Positions 54,015-64,000 of a stretch of DNA of 64,000 nucleotides are shown here, one piece after another. Under the pieces are notes generated by a model. It ran no database searches. It had not been told where the DNA came from and saw only the letters and a program-made list of their open reading frames with translations. Each line of letters begins with the position of its first letter. The stretch's first letter is position 1. Both the position numbers and the translations under genes were made by a program. The DNA is from Salvator merianae (lineage: Eukaryota; Chordata; Lepidosauria; Squamata; Teiidae), in the NCBI GenBank assembly GCA_003586115.2, contig QVOM02000126.1, forward strand, positions 8,834,056-8,898,055, in the 5' to 3' direction.

Positions 54015-54991
54015 TGGGACTCCTGAGTCCCAGTTGTGCAAAAGCTGGGGAGGGAAGCCCTGCCAGAGAAGGGGGAAGCAGATACCACTGTATTTTCATA
54101 ATCTCTGCCTCTTGCAAGTGTCTAATATATTAGCAAGTACACATTGTAAAGATGGGGGAAAATACCATTTTATCCAATCCTAAAATAGTTGCCTTTTTGA
54201 AGAGTACCTGGCAGTTTTACATTTTTTAGTTCATTAATGTGAGATATGGTCCTGGCCAGCAATTTGGATGGCATAAAAAAAAAAAAGATTAAGAAAATAT
54301 TTATAGGGAATTTAGGAAGGCTATGCAGTTCACTCCATGTTTTAAACCAAAGTGCTATGGGAAGTGATGTTAAGTAGTTTGTCCATGTTTGTACAAAATT
54401 CGTTTTGGCATAAATACATTTCATCCTTCCTTTAATTGAATTGATACTTGCAAAGACTGATAAATCAGAGACAATATAATGGTAAACATATAATTCAGTT
54501 GTCTTTGCAGTATTTTTCAAGGACATCAGAACATTCCAAAGGGCAAATATATAAATAAAAAGGTAAAACAATAACCGTACAGGCCAAAAGAAAGATATAT
54601 AAACTGGCAGGTGCCATACATCACAATTCATTTTTACCTTGGAGGATGAAAAAAAAAACCTTGATATCGATGTCTCTGTACTCAGAAATGGTCCCCTCCC
54701 CAAATGTTTGATTTCACCTCATCCATCAAAATTCCTTTTGTGTGGCTTGATAATGTTCCGATCTATTTGAATGTTCTTTGATTGCATCTCGTACAGACAG
54801 AGTTTTAGTGGTTTACCAATTCTGGTGCCATCAGGTGTCAGCTTGAGCAAATCCGCATTGTTCTACTGAGGGAACAACCCCACGAGGGTGGATTTGGTGT
54901 AGATTCTCATATCTGCACTGCCTCCCCAATTATTTCAGTTCACAAGCCATCCCCAAAATGCCGCTCAAACCTCTGGGAAGCTGGCATGACC
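54015..54991. other. Unassigned AT-rich stretch
   Basis: An open antisense frame of 177 codons (54170-54703, minus strand) exists in AT-rich sequence, but it is homopolymer-laden and shows no family motif. No repeat recognised. Confidence 0.35.
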
Positions 54992-55062
54992 TAGTGAATC
55001 CTGCATTGAGCAGGGGTTTAGAATCGAAAACCTTGGTGGCCCCTTCCAACTCTATGAAGCAA
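54992..55062 (+). mobile_element. CR1 LINE 3' UTR scrap
   Basis: 'gtgaatcctgcattgagcag', then 'cccttccaactctatga'. Confidence 0.8.
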
Positions 55063-55251
55063 TTGCTGGGGTAAGATCACCCTGCTGCTGCAGTCTCTTG
55101 GCTCAGATCTGGGTTTTCTCTAAATGACCCAGAGGAACCCTCTGATTGGCTGTGCCAGTGGCCCACCGCTACACCCCAGCACTGTGCATTACTGCAGAAG
55201 TCACTCTGCCCTTGGGGGAGTAAAATAGGGGCTGCGTGGTGCTACTGAAGT

Positions 55252-55457
55252 CATAGGAACGTAAGAGGAGCCTTGCTGGATCGGGCCACGGCCCATCTAG
55301 TCCAGCATCCTGTCTCACACAGTGGCCTGCCAATTGCTCCTGTGTGTTTCAAGCAAAAGACAAAGGCAAAACCTTCACCTGCTCTTGACTCCCCGCAAAT
55401 GGTTTTACAGACATCCTGCCTGTCCTTCCAACCTAGGCATCCATTCTAGTCCCTCCA
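55252..55457 (-). mobile_element. CR1-clade LINE (GTTCTTAT-tail family), 3' end reversed
   Basis: 'cataggaacgtaagaggag', 'cggcccatctagtccag', 'ctgcctgtccttccaacc'. Confidence 0.88.
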
Positions 55458-55469
55458 ATTAGGGGCTGC

Positions 55470-56110
55470 CTCCAGACAGTGAGAGGAGAATGCGGGGTCT
55501 TGTTTAGATCCCCTAATTGCCTCTTGCTGGCCCTACCAGATGTCATGCCCTGCCTTGCGCCTGAGGAAGCTGAGTCCTCCGAATCCTCAGATGAGGACCA
55601 GGTGCTGGGACACAGGGACCCTTCAGGGCCCGAGGACCCTGGCCCAACTGAGACACACTCCCCAGGACCTGGGTCTTCCCCAGTTCAGAGTTGGAGAGAC
55701 CCCTCCCCAGCCAACACAGGCTGGAAAAGGTGAAGAGGCGTAGGGCTTTAAGACAGGAGCAAAAGAGAAAAGAACGTTGCTCAGGCCATTCCCACCTGGC
55801 GGACTCCGAGCCTGATTCAGAGGAATAAAAAGCCAGAACAGACCTACACAAACTGTTGTGGGCAATCCGTCCTTTTCCTGGCGTCTGCAACCTCCTGACT
55901 CCTTGCTCCTGTTCTCTGGCTCCTGACCTGTATTTTGACCTGAGACCCTGCCTCCAGGATTATCCCTGAACCTGTGCTACTGGCATTTGGTTTCTGACTT
56001 CGGACTGTTGATACGGACTCTGCTCCGATGCTTCCTCAGATGAAGTGTGTCTGTCTTGTCCTTGTTTGTCACAGTTAGCAAATCCTCTTCTCTGCGCCCG
56101 GTCTGACAGG
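55470..56110 (+). repeat. Unclassified repeat-like block, possibly LTR-element derived
   Basis: A C/T-rich segment with 'gaataaaaagccagaac' (TATA- or poly(A)-like) followed by strings of 'cctgac', 'gacctg' and 'ggactctg'. An upstream acidic frame contains 'EEAESSESSDEDQ'. The layout resembles the LTR or leader of a retroelement, but no primer-binding site or protease/RT is visible. Low confidence. Confidence 0.25.
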
Positions 56111-56349
56111 ACACCAGACGGCAGGGTGAAATGGTGTGGGGTGAGCCAGGCTGATCCTTTTAAAAATTGTTTGATGCCTCAAATTTCTTTCAAAGCTTTG
56201 GATTCTGCTTCTAGACTTAACAGTCAAAGCTATTGATTATGCCGTTGTGCTCATTTGGATACCCAAAGCTTCAGATTTGGCTGTTGCATATTTTTTTTAA
56301 GAATCCCCTGGGCAGGTAGACCCAGATACAGGAAAGTGCACCTTTTTTC

Positions 56350-56990
56350 ACTCCGTCACATGGAGTTCCCAAAGTGCTAGGAAGCAGAAAAGCATTTCAG
56401 GGCGCCCCACTCTGCATCAACTACAAGGCATGCTTTCTGGTTGTCGTTGTTTTTGCATGTATTGTGGGCAGGAAGAGATTGCTCCCATGCGGCAGAAAGG
56501 CCCAGCCAATACTCTGTAGCCACTGCTTTACCCTGAGTTTCAGTGAGGTTTCTTTCCTCCAGGCATGCAATCAAATTAAATGGATGGAGGCTCCCAGGGT
56601 TCAATCTTGCTGGCTGATGATTTGTTAGGTGAATGAATTATGGGTTTTACTAGCTAAATAGAGACCTTTCCAGTGAGGGGCAGGGGAGCCTCGTGGCTGA
56701 TTAGGATTAAAAGAGGGGAAGAAAATAGGCTGAACTGCTGGCATAGGACTGATTAACTGAGAAAAGACTTTGCAAATCAATCTCTGGAGCAGACGCTGAA
56801 CAAACCCTGTTGGACACATCAGTCAGTTATTCTGAGGGATTCTGCTAAGAATTATAGCAACTGCTGTGAAGCCCAATTCTACAATAACGCTTTCCATGGT
56901 GCAGGCAGCCGTGAAGTCTTTAGTTTTTTAAAAAATCTACTGAGGGGTGTCCTTAATATTTACAGAAAGAAATGCTATAGTAATGTGGTG
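56350..56990. other. Candidate conserved non-coding block (weak)
   Basis: No transposon signature. 'gcaatcaaattaaatgg', 'gtgaatgaattatggg', 'gctgattaggattaaaag', 'ggactgattaactgag', 'gcaaatcaatc'. Regulatory function is only inferred. Confidence 0.25.
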
Positions 56991-56996
56991 GGTAAC

Positions 56997-57335
56997 TAGA
57001 GATCTGCAAAATTAGTTTCGCATTCAAACATTTGATTGAATATTTCACATTCACGGATATTCAAATCGAAAATGGGCTTTTTCGCATTTTCATCATTCCG
57101 TCAAAATGAACCAGCCTCTTTTTTCACAAAAGCAGAATATTTGTTCGAATACTCACCTTTTTGCTGTGTTTTAACCCATGGAAAGGCATTTTTAGTGGGG
57201 AAAACATTGCAGAAACCACAGAAATGAATACAGAAAACTTCTTTTTCGACATTGCAATTTGCTGATGAAGCGAAAAGACAGATTTTGGCTTTGACAGTGC
57301 ATCGAAAATGCGAATTTCATTTGTGCACGTCCCTG
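56997..57335. mobile_element. Group K hAT element, 8-bp duplication
   Basis: 339 bp, with ends 'tagagatctgca' and 'tgcacgtccctg'. Flanking tgggtaac (56989-56996) and tgggtgac (57336-57343) match at 7 of 8. It is AT-rich, as at 6262. Confidence 0.8.
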
Positions 57336-57343
57336 TGGGTGAC

Positions 57344-58163
57344 TGTGGCCCTTCTCCGTTTTAGGAAAGAGAGCCATTTCTTTCAAGGGCTGACTGGCAG
57401 AAGTCTGTGTTTGGATGGCTTTCTCATGAGTGAAAAACACTCCTGGCCTGAAATAAACAATTCAGGCCATGAATGCGGGGGGGGGGAACGGACGACGACT
57501 ATGATGTGCACTGGTGGCCATTCACGGGATGGCCACCCTGTCCTACCCAACCTCTGGAATCAGGAAACTAAAACTCCCCAGCCTCTGAAGTTGCAGGCTG
57601 AGAATGTTTCTCCATGGCCCCAGAAATGCCCCCTGAAGTGGGCCATTTTATGATGCCCCCAGAAGTGGGCCATTTTATGATGCCCAGTGAAAAGTTGCTG
57701 GGCTCCAGAATGGGGCCCAGACCAATTCTGTTGCTTCCACCAGTCCACATGGTGGACAGCTTTGGCTGGAAGGGAGACCATTTTAAAGTGATTCCTCATT
57801 GGAATGCTCCCAGGCACAGCTGGGGCTTATGAGTGTGTTACTGTATTCTGGATTAAAGATGATTTGCTGTCAGAAGTGAGAGTGGATGGGGATGGAGTTT
57901 GTTACTGGCACAAAGCCAACTGAGCGTGGATGCAATTTATATCTTAATAGTGTTCAAATTATAGCAATCATTTCTGAATGTGCATGTATACATACCAATC
58001 AGAACATCCAAAATCTATGCAAAACTGCCCACTTTTTGGTTTCTTTTTAGGGGATGTATAATTGGCCTTGGGATTGGTGTTGCTCAGTTTTAGAGCAACA
58101 GCCCGGAAAGCAGAGGGCCATGGGAAGAAGGTAATGACAATGCAACAGCTATAACTCAGTTTT
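57344..58163. other. Unassigned stretch with a short tandem repeat
   Basis: Apart from the 27-bp duplication, nothing is recognised. Confidence 0.4.
57627..57680. repeat. 27-bp tandem duplication
   Basis: Two units (57627-57653, 57654-57680) containing 'gaagtgggccattttatga' differ at one base. Confidence 0.95.
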
Positions 58164-58585
58164 AGGGTATGATCAGACATTGCTTTTTTCAGTTGTCCTT
58201 TTAAGAAAAAGTGTCCCACCCCAGATGGCCAAAAAGCAAAAGCCTTACAAACAGTTGTCCAAATATGTGGTTGAGAACCTACATTATTTTGCCTCACTGC
58301 ACTCTACATTTGCATCCAAGTCAGGCAACACCTACCCTGACTATGGGTGCTCACTACTGATTGGCAACTCAACAGGAAACCACTGCCTCTTTGCTTATGT
58401 AGTTTCATGCCCAACCTGGCTTAAGGAAAGAGATGCCTTCAGAGCTATGAAATCCTGAATGTTGAAGAGGTGACCTTTCTGAGACTTCAAGCTGGGGAAA
58501 GGTGAATGCACGGAAAAAAAAGTTTGTTGTTACAGATTCATATTCACCCAGAGGGCACTTTTTAAAGTATGTCTGATCGCACCCT
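58164..58585 (+). mobile_element. Group E TIR element, complete
   Basis: About 422 bp. The ends are 'gggtatgatcagac' and 'gtctgatcgcaccc'; flanks are TTA and TTG. It is the undisturbed reference for 10703-11612. Confidence 0.75.
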
Positions 58586-59039
58586 TGGAACAACTTCCTG
58601 GAAAGCAGAGGATCTCAAGTTGATTCCTGGCATCTCCCCGGAATACGATAATGGCAAACTACTTCTGTATCTGCCAAGAAAGCTGCAGTGAGGTGGCCTT
58701 GATCTGTTGGCGCCAAGTCACAATAAGAGGCCTCTGTGGTTCCTCCCCTCTCCATTATATCTTGAAAACAAATGAATGGGGAAAGCTTTTGAAATGGATT
58801 AAAGCAAAATCAAATAATTTACAGCAACTTCTGTGACATCTGTCGCGTCTATAGAATTTCAAAATCAGATGTTTGGGAACCCTCCTTGTTTGCACTACAA
58901 CTTCCTTGTTCCTCCATTTCTAAGGAACATGGGAACTGTAGTCAAAGAAAGGATCTTTTTTCAAACTCTTGGCCAAACGAACACATGGGGCTGCCCAGTC
59001 AGTGTATCTGCAGTGAAACAAGTTCTTGAAAGAAGGCAC
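58586..59039. other. Unassigned stretch
   Basis: Nothing recognised. Confidence 0.4.
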
Positions 59040-59510
59040 ACGGTCCCTTAAAGCAACATCCAGGCACATAACAGGCTGGCCCAGGCTGAGAAAATAGAGA
59101 TCATTTCCATTTCGTGAAAGCGTGGATCAGCCCTTGGTTTGATTTGTGGCTTTGATGCTCTCTCCTCCTTCTCCTCCTCCAACCAAACTGACCACTGCAT
59201 CTTCGCAGCTGGTGATGTGTACATAAATAAACCCTCAAAGAGGCCCATAACTCATTGGCCCCTTTCCCCCCTCCCCTCGAGACCCATTATGAACATCTGC
59301 TACTTTGTGGGACATCTGCTCCTAGTCATCAGAGGGGTGAAATCAGTGTCAGAGGTTAGCGCCCTGGGGACTGGGCAAAGTAATGTTTTCCACACAAAAG
59401 GTCCCTTGCTTGTCATAACACAGCGCACCTGGTTTACTGCAGGGCAGGACAGGTCTTTGATTAAAGCTGCCTGTCAGTCTGGTGGTCATGATACCATCTA
59501 GGGCCCTTCC
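59040..59510. other. Candidate conserved non-coding block
   Basis: About 470 bp free of repeats: 'gatcatttccatttcg', 'gcccttggtttgatttgtgg', 'gtacataaataaaccctc', 'ggtctttgattaaagctgcc'. CTTTGAT/TTTGATTAAAG words resemble TCF/LEF sites. Inference only. Confidence 0.3.
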
Positions 59511-59710
59511 TTAAAATATTGCATTGATTAGGAACACAAGTGAGAATAGTGGGAGATCTGGCCCAGAAGAAGGGCACGTCCAGGGGGGAAAAAAGCAGAG
59601 AGTGGAGAGAAACAAATTAGGCAGAGAGCACACAGAGAGGGGGAAATAAAAGCACACCAAGATAGGATAAAGAGAAAGAATAGAGAAGGCGAGAGAGAGA
59701 GACAGACAGT

Positions 59711-60337
59711 GGCCCTTTCTGTCCTTATTCCAGATTATATCCAACAATAGGGGCCTGCCATCCACATGCGGGTGCAGATTATGGGCCTGTCTGCACTGTC
59801 CACTCTAAGATGGGATAACTATCTCATTCTAAGGTGGAACAGTCCACATGGTGTGGCAGCCATCTGCACTGTGAGGGCTGGGACAGCCCAGAAACGGGCT
59901 TCCAGCACTTCAGTGTGAATTCTGCCTGCCTGTCATGACAGCAGCCACAGAAACGAACCGCCACTGCCATGGCGACTGGGGATGCAGTGTGTAACTGTGT
60001 AGCCGCAGCTACAGCTGCACCATGGCCTGCAATGTTCACACCTGGAAGTAGGTGCAGATGCTGCATACTAGGAGCAGTCCAGCTGCTCCCAGTCCAGCTG
60101 TGGACAATGATTTAGTTATCCACAGCTAGTAGCCTTTGGGAGCTTTTGCGGACACTCCCAAACACTTAGGCCTCCGCAAAATGTGGATGCACTATGCTAA
60201 TGAGCATCCGGATGCTCACTAGCACTCAAGTGTGAACAGGCCCAAAGGTACCCCCCCCCCCCGTCTGCACTAGCATGTGGATGACAAGCCCCTATTCTGG
60301 GATATAATACGGCATAAGGCCGGACGCAGAAAGGGCC
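59711..60337. mobile_element. Group C hairpin MITE split by group B
   Basis: Left arm 59711-59782 ('ggccctttctgtcc', 'cagattatatcc', 'aggggcctgcc'). Right arm 60244-60337 ('cactagcatgtggatgac', 'gggatataatacgg', 'gcagaaagggcc'). The group B insertion falls between the arms, and a poly-C run lies at 60251-60262. Confidence 0.78.
59783..60243 (+). mobile_element. Group B TIR element, nested in group C
   Basis: 461 bp, with ends 'gggcctgtctgcac' and 'gtgtgaacaggccc'. All B blocks are in order. The flanking triplets (TAT/AAA) do not match. Confidence 0.78.
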
Positions 60338-60523
60338 TGAGAGAGAACTCACCCATGGCAGAGAAAGACACTCCAAGGTTGACTTTTGGGCCCTTTGTGC
60401 TTGGGCTTCTGGAGCGGCCGCCTAGTGTTCTAAGCTTCTGCTATCTGCAGTGTAACCTGCTCCTCTGGTAGACCTCAAGAAACTAGTCCACAAGTAGACT
60501 ACCACTGTTATACTGGGCCACAC
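60338..60523. other. Unassigned short stretch
   Basis: Nothing recognised. Confidence 0.4.
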
Positions 60524-60654
60524 AGGGAGTGGAGATTTTGCCTTTGTCCTCTGCTTGAGATGCCCAGAGGCAATTGGTGAGCCACTGTGTGAGACAGGAT
60601 GCTGGACTAGATGGGCCATGGCCTGGTCCAGCAGGGCTCCTCTATGTTCTTATG
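60524..60654 (+). mobile_element. CR1-clade LINE (GTTCTTAT-tail family), 3' end
   Basis: 'gcccagaggcaattggtgag', 'gctggactagatgggcc', 'ctatgttcttatg'. Confidence 0.88.
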
Positions 60655-61020
60655 TGGATGGCTCGCTTCCATGGGCCAGCATATCTGGTCTGTCCCCTTC
60701 TCAGCCAGGTACCTGCAAACAGTGCTGGAAATGCGCTGTCAAAAAGGCCTCAGCCAGGAACTAAAAGGGATTTGAAAGCTGGGCCTAGCCTTCAGTGCCA
60801 ACAGTCAGGGTTCGGCCAGGGCAGGTTGTCCAAAATGCGGACAGCCATTGGAGCAGGCTACTGGTAGCTCTGCCCAGAATGGGATAGACAATGTTGTGAG
60901 GAAATTGCCTTTTCGGTGAGTTCATATCTTCTTGAGGCACCAGGGAAGGATCTGAAAAGTACCCAGGCACCCATGGGCGCCATGGGCTCCTGATTCCTAC
61001 ATTGTCAGCAGCTTTTCAGT
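60655..61020. other. Probably TIR-element debris
   Basis: 'ggagcaggctactggtag' near 60850 matches, reversed, group D near 23785, but no ends are visible. Confidence 0.35.
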
Positions 61021-61341
61021 GGGCCTGTTTGCACTTTTCACCACACTTTCTGTGGTGGAACAGACCCCGTCCTCACTGCAGACACTGTCTGCATTGTGAG
61101 GCCATAGAGCAAACCAGCAGCAGGATACCAGTATTTGCAACGCGAATGTTGGTGTCCTGCTGGTGTCCTGAGGCATGACAGTGGCTGGGAAGCTAGGCGA
61201 CCTGCTGTGTCAGTACGGAGGCCTAGAGGCCCCACAAACGGCTATGGCTCGCGCGCGAACACCCGCCCTTAAAGACACGGGCCACCGCTGTTCTTTAGCA
61301 AGTGTCCCTGATGCTCACTCATTGAAAATGCAAAAAGGCCC
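61021..61341 (+). mobile_element. Group B TIR element with a group I half-copy
   Basis: The ends are 'gggcctgtttgcac' and 'atgcaaaaaggccc'; flanks AGT and, one base beyond the end, CGT. Bases 61199-61291 are reversed group I hAT ('gtcagtacggaggcc', 'gcccttaaagacacgggcc'). Confidence 0.7.
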
Positions 61342-61379
61342 CGTGTTGCAGACAGGAGGTTCAAACCAGTAGATGCTAG

Positions 61380-61965
61380 AGGCTAGGTAGGTGATCATGA
61401 AATCTTGGGTTTCTGGTTTTAAAGAAAGCTGATCCTGAGCACGGCAAAATCTGTTTGTTGGAATTAGAAAAGTTGGATTTAATGGACCCAGAGCAAAGTT
61501 AAGTAAGATTCCGTGGTGGAGAAATCTAATGGAAAAGGGAGTTTAAGAAGGATGGAAACGCTTTCAAAAGCAGGTACCTAAAGAGCTGCTGTAAACAATT
61601 CCAGTGAGGCAGGATGGGTGGGAGGACCATTGAATAAAAGACAAAAGAAGCCAATATGGCTGAACAGAAGTTTACTACTGATCTGAGAATCAAAAGGGAA
61701 ACATATAGAAATGGACATGCTCAGACTTAAAGAGAAGACACTGGGAAGGCTAAAGCACAGAATGAGGCAGATTAGTGAGTGATGCTAAGAACAATAGAAT
61801 GGGTGGGCTCTGAGTTATTAAAAGTAAAAGGCAGATAAATAAATCAGTAGTCCAGCTGGTCAGGGAAGAAGGCAAAATGCTAATGAGCGACAAAGAAAAG
61901 GCTGAACTATTCAACTCTTTGGTAGGCATACAGATTTCAGGTCTCTGTAGCCCTGCAAGTCCGGT
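61380..61965 (+). mobile_element. CR1-type LINE, endonuclease-RT linker fragment (tentative)
   Basis: Purine-rich, broken frames; 'gagcgacaaagaaaaggctg' followed by 'aactattcaactctttg' encodes 'SDKEKAELFNSL', like the linker before the CR1 RT. The rest is too decayed to align by eye. Confidence 0.45.
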
Positions 61966-61988
61966 TCCAGCAAAGAGAGGGAGACTCT

Positions 61989-62665
61989 GGGTTTGGTGGC
62001 ACTTCTCACTAGTGAATATCTGCATGCTCACTAGTGAAGTGTGACTGCATTCTGCGGAGGCCCAAGTGACTGAGAGCAGCTACAGCCGCTCCTGATTGCT
62101 ACTAACTGTGGAGCACAAAACTGGACTGCTGGACTGCTCCCGGTACACAGTATTCACACCTACTTGTGGCTATGAACACTGCATGGTGCAGCTGTGACTG
62201 TGCGGTTGCATGCTGTGTCCCTGCTACGATAGCAGTGGCCGGATGTCATGGTGGGGCGGTCATCATTCACACTGTGAGTGCTGGAAGCCCGTTCCCAGAA
62301 TGCTCCAGCTCTCGCAGTGCAGTTGCGCAAGAAAGAAGGACTAGAAACAATGGGATGAAAATCCAAGGGAGTAGATACAGGCTAGATATTAGGAAAAACT
62401 TCCTGACCGTAAGGGCAATCAGTCACTGGAACAGGTTGCCACAGGAGGTGGTGAGCTCTCCTTCGCTGGAGGTCTTCAAGGAGAGGCTGGACAGTTATCT
62501 GTCTGGGATGCTTTAGTGAATCCTGCATTGAGCAGGGGGTTGGACTCGATGACCCTGGAGGTCCCTTCCAACTCTATGATTCTATGATTCTATGCTCTGT
62601 GGGGTCTGTTACACTGTGGAATGTTCACAATCAAACATTTTATGGTGGAAAGTAGGAAAAGGCCC
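61989..62665 (-). mobile_element. Group B TIR element with a CR1 insertion
   Basis: The left end is near 'gggtttggtggcac'; then 'gatatctgcatgctcac'-type B sequence, 'ctcccggtacacagtattc' and 'gtgagtgctggaagccc'. After CR1 the element resumes 'ctctgtggggtctgtt' and ends 'gtaggaaaaggccc'. Confidence 0.6.
62325..62597 (+). mobile_element. CR1 LINE 3' end
   Basis: An open frame 62334-62516 encodes '[20 protein letters not shown]' through 'ERLDSYLSGML' to TAG, then the 3' UTR and ATTCTATG tail. It is very similar to the copy at 1-616, so both are young. Confidence 0.92.
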
Positions 62666-63063
62666 TCAGACTGTGTCCAGATAGACCCTAAAATATGGGA
62701 TTATCCCGGAGCTATGTTGGGATTTTCTTCTTGCTGTCCCTGCCAAATGGCAGGCAAAATTTCAGGGCAAGTGCGGGCACTTTCTGGATGCTTGCTCCTG
62801 CAGTGGTGCACTGTATACATCTGGGTATTTGGGTGGCACCAAATACCTACAAGTACACAAGCGCCAGACCCTGCGCCTACGCAGTGAGCATTTCTGGCCT
62901 GGTATCACCTCTATGCATGCACAGTGGCTATTTCCAGGCCAAAGAGCAGGGGAACAAATGTCCGGACAGGTAAGCCCATACTGTTATTTTGGGAATTGAC
63001 TTTTCCTGAACAGCAATAATGTGGGATTCCACCCCTTTTTCCCAGGTCTGTCTGGATGCTGCC
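62666..63063 (-). mobile_element. Group H TIR element, reversed
   Basis: The left end is 'gactgtgtccagat' (62670-62683) and the right end 'gtctggatgctgcc'. It shares 'ggattatcccgg', 'gctatttccaggcc' and 'gtgggattccacccc' with 3640-4094. Confidence 0.6.
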
Positions 63064-64000
63064 ATAAATTGAGATACAGTCATGGCCAGGCCTCTCTTCT
63101 CTCAGAATGCCGGACAAGGAGTAACAGGTTTAAGTTACAAGGGAGAATTGGGTTTGAATGTCAGAAAAACCTTTCATCCAGCTCAGCAGATCGGCAGAAG
63201 AACCAGTTATTGAGCCTGAATTTTGATGGGTGCAGGATGAAACCTCCCTGGGGGAAAATCAGCAGGATTGCAAACTTGCCCTCTTTATAGGATCCCTCTG
63301 AGCAAGCAGGTTTGGTGCATCATGGGAGGATAAGAGAGAACCAGCCAGAAGTCCCACCCCCCTAAATTAATTAAAATGTATTAAACCAATAAAATGCAAT
63401 AGAAATAATGGATTGGGAAAAAAACATTCCCACTCGGAAGGCTTGGGCAAAAGAGAATGTCTGCAATTGCACCTGAAAGTTGGTAATGAAGGCATCCTGG
63501 GATGCCAGAAGCAGCAGTAGTTGACATGGATGAATGGCAGCTAGAAGTTTCCCCTTGCTTAAATATGGTTGTTCATGAGGCATCGGCATATCCTCCTCTG
63601 ATTTGCCGAGCCTTTGGACTGCAAAGGAATCTCATGGATAGACTTTCAGTGGGGCATGGGGCTTCCATCTGTGCTCAGCTGAGACAGCCATCACTGTTCA
63701 GAGGGAAGAGCACTTCAAAGAGAAGGTGCCACCACAAAGAAGGTCTGGCTGGGGATAACCACAGGGTGACACCCTTTAACCTTAGGTACCCGCAGCAGGA
63801 ACTGCCTAGATGATCTTGATAATCTCTCAGGACTGTAAGGTGTCCTGCCAACCCTTTTGATCTTTTTTTCCTTAAAGGAAAAAAAACACAGGACATTACT
63901 TTTAAGGAAACAAATCCTGGTGAAATCCAGGAGTGCTTCTTCTGGGTTGCACCTTAAGCATCGCACCACGCTGCACTCTCAGCCAGCAATCTGACGCCCA
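63064..64000. other. Unassigned stretch to the window end
   Basis: No element or exon recognised. A 3'-like 'aaattaattaaaatg' near 63364 and homopolymer runs near 63865-63890 are the only features seen. Confidence 0.4.

Noticed and set aside
54170..54703. 177-codon antisense frame in AT-rich sequence
   Set aside because: Composition-driven, with long Phe/Lys runs, no recognisable domain and no splice or start context.
59783..60243. 3-bp duplication around the nested group B copy
   Set aside because: The flanking triplets are TAT and AAA, so no duplication is claimed there even though the nesting in group C is clear.
1..64000. CRISPR array or bacterial operon
   Set aside because: Repeats are interspersed or microsatellite, with no regular repeat-spacer pattern; LINEs, SINEs and MITEs show the DNA is eukaryotic.

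Overview
The window looks like non-coding, transposon-dense nuclear DNA from a squamate reptile (lizard, gecko or snake; I cannot place it more finely). The reasons are CR1-clade LINEs with two kinds of 3' tail (ATTCTATG octamers, and GTTCTTAT repeats after a block reading 'ctggactagatgggcc'), L2 3' ends, an L1 relic, tRNA-headed SINEs that end in (TTC)n, and many short non-autonomous DNA transposons. This assignment rests on remembered families, not on a search. I find no convincing host protein-coding gene, rRNA, tRNA, CRISPR array or bacterial feature. The only possible host exon is a weak candidate near 44.9 kb.

Layout. 0-7.4 kb: a CR1 3' end with an open reverse-transcriptase (RT) C-terminus, a 194-bp hairpin, TIR elements with 3-bp target duplications, a hAT element and a reversed CR1. 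7.4-16.5 kb: LINE tails, a composite TIR element holding a CpG-rich hAT, L2 ends, and a repeat-poor AT-rich block (15.3-16.0 kb). 16.5-31.2 kb: the densest nesting, with SINE and hAT insertions in TIR elements, a TIR element inside another TIR element, and two elements abutting on one TTA. 31.5-32.3 kb: a repeat-free AT-rich stretch full of homeodomain and POU-like motifs. 33.2-35.7 kb: a TIR element containing the longest LINE here (about 2 kb, broken RT). 36.0-38.2 kb: an L1 ORF2 3' end split by a hairpin MITE and a SINE-bearing element. 38.5-46.4 kb: more TIR elements, an L2, an L1 ORF1 relic, an assembly gap inside a SINE tail, and a palindromic hAT with a perfect 8-bp duplication. 46.5-64 kb: sparser repeats separated by several candidate conserved non-coding blocks.

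The main observation is that at least seven MITE-like groups (called A to H here) have different interiors but end in variants of one 14-bp terminus: GG, a variable core, then CAC or CAGAC. Where ends are intact they are flanked by 3-bp duplications (AAT, ATT, AGT, TTA, TAT, TCT, TGA, TGG). This fits the PIF/Harbinger superfamily. No transposase is present, so they must have been mobilised from elsewhere. At least three other groups have 8-bp duplications and belong to hAT. Insertions within insertions give a local relative chronology.

Letter names (A, B, C, D, E, G, H, I, J, K, M, N, Q) are working labels for this window only. Boundaries come from reading by eye. They are good to a base where a target duplication is stated and otherwise to roughly 10-50 bases.
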